Part shown: in pieces, positions 63,888-64,000 of the stretch | How the letters are laid out: each line of letters starts with the position of its first letter | Numbering within the stretch: position 1 is the stretch's first letter | NCBI RefSeq assembly: GCF_036346875.1 | Contig: NZ_CP107852.1 | Span: forward strand, 7,192,001 to 7,256,000 | Source of the DNA: Nocardia sp. NBC_00508 | Lineage (GTDB): Bacteria; Actinomycetota; Actinomycetes; Mycobacteriales; Mycobacteriaceae | Direction of reading: 5' to 3' | Length of the DNA stretch: 64,000 bases | Translations under genes and position numbers: made by a program | Notes under the pieces: generated by a model | The model's input: only the letters and a program-made list of their open reading frames with translations | Told to the model about the DNA's origin: nothing | Databases searched by the model: none

Positions 63888-64000
63888 TGTCGGCGGGCTC
63901 AGGGCCAATCGAGTTGGAAGCGGGCCGAATGGGGAAACTGTCGAAGCGGTACCGCTCTTTCCTCGCGGGCAATTGGCTCGGCGCCGGCTCCGCAGGCAAC

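Noticed and set aside
63177..63908. N-terminal extension of the carboxylase frame
   Set aside because: The open frame continues to 63908 but contains no biotin carboxylase sequence and overlaps the MFS remnant. The TTG at 63176 with its ribosome site begins the domain exactly.

Overview
The window is high-GC actinobacterial DNA, most probably Nocardia or a close relative. The supporting signs are strong G/C at third codon positions, frequent GTG and TTG starts, mycolata-type protein families (a single-chain acyl-CoA carboxylase of about 1,820 residues and a mycobacterial-type b' ATP synthase subunit), many two-gene 4-base overlaps, and many lone regulators. No tRNA, rRNA or CRISPR array was seen. 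The genus is inference.

Layout. 1-2.8 kb: a membrane protein cut by the window edge and a LuxR-type two-component pair. 3.0-6.4 kb: a small membrane protein, a complete IS5-type element with a CTAG target duplication inside a broken gene, and a GT87-type glycosyltransferase. 6.4-17 kb: single genes (NTF2-like protein, PucR-type regulator, Tat-exported phosphoesterase, VOC protein, permuted papain-like protein, methyltransferase, SBP56) mixed with remnants of an aldehyde dehydrogenase, a P-loop protein and an imine-reductase-like enzyme. 17.1-20.1 kb: a molybdate uptake operon (TOBE regulator, modA, modB, modC). 20.4-26.5 kb: a nitrogen-compound catabolic cluster with an NCS1 permease remnant, a PucR regulator, a PuuE-like deacetylase or cyclic-imide hydrolase, an old-yellow-enzyme, a DUF1989 protein and an amidase. 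26.5-29.1 kb: an orphan F0 operon (atpI-like, a, c, b, truncated b') with no F1 genes.

29.3-38.2 kb: TetR/aldo-keto reductase pair with twin operators, a multi-TM protein, a CNT nucleoside transporter, a Tat-leader SDR, a second two-component pair, and a saccharopine-dehydrogenase-like gene divergent from a TetR with twin operators. 38.4-44.1 kb: small membrane proteins, a SLATT-type 2TM protein, an O-methyltransferase, an AraC regulator and a cyclase. 44.1-49.2 kb: a diiron metal-dependent hydrolase with a membrane partner and divergent TetR, then a FadR-type regulator coupled to a Cache-type sensor. 50.2-57.6 kb: an atypical Ser/Thr kinase tail-to-tail with a P450 lacking the ExxR motif, a phosphotransferase, a deletion scar joining two gene fragments, and a SARP-type regulator next to a separate STAND-like ATPase (a split AfsR arrangement). 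57.7-63.2 kb: the giant biotin-dependent carboxylase, followed by a decayed MFS gene.

The region is accessory in character: self-contained regulator-plus-enzyme modules, about nine recognisable gene remnants, and one IS. The most unusual unit is the F0-only ATP synthase operon, with an Asp-type c subunit, a b' subunit that stops where the delta domain would begin, and TACTAC/GTAGTA-like inverted repeats upstream.
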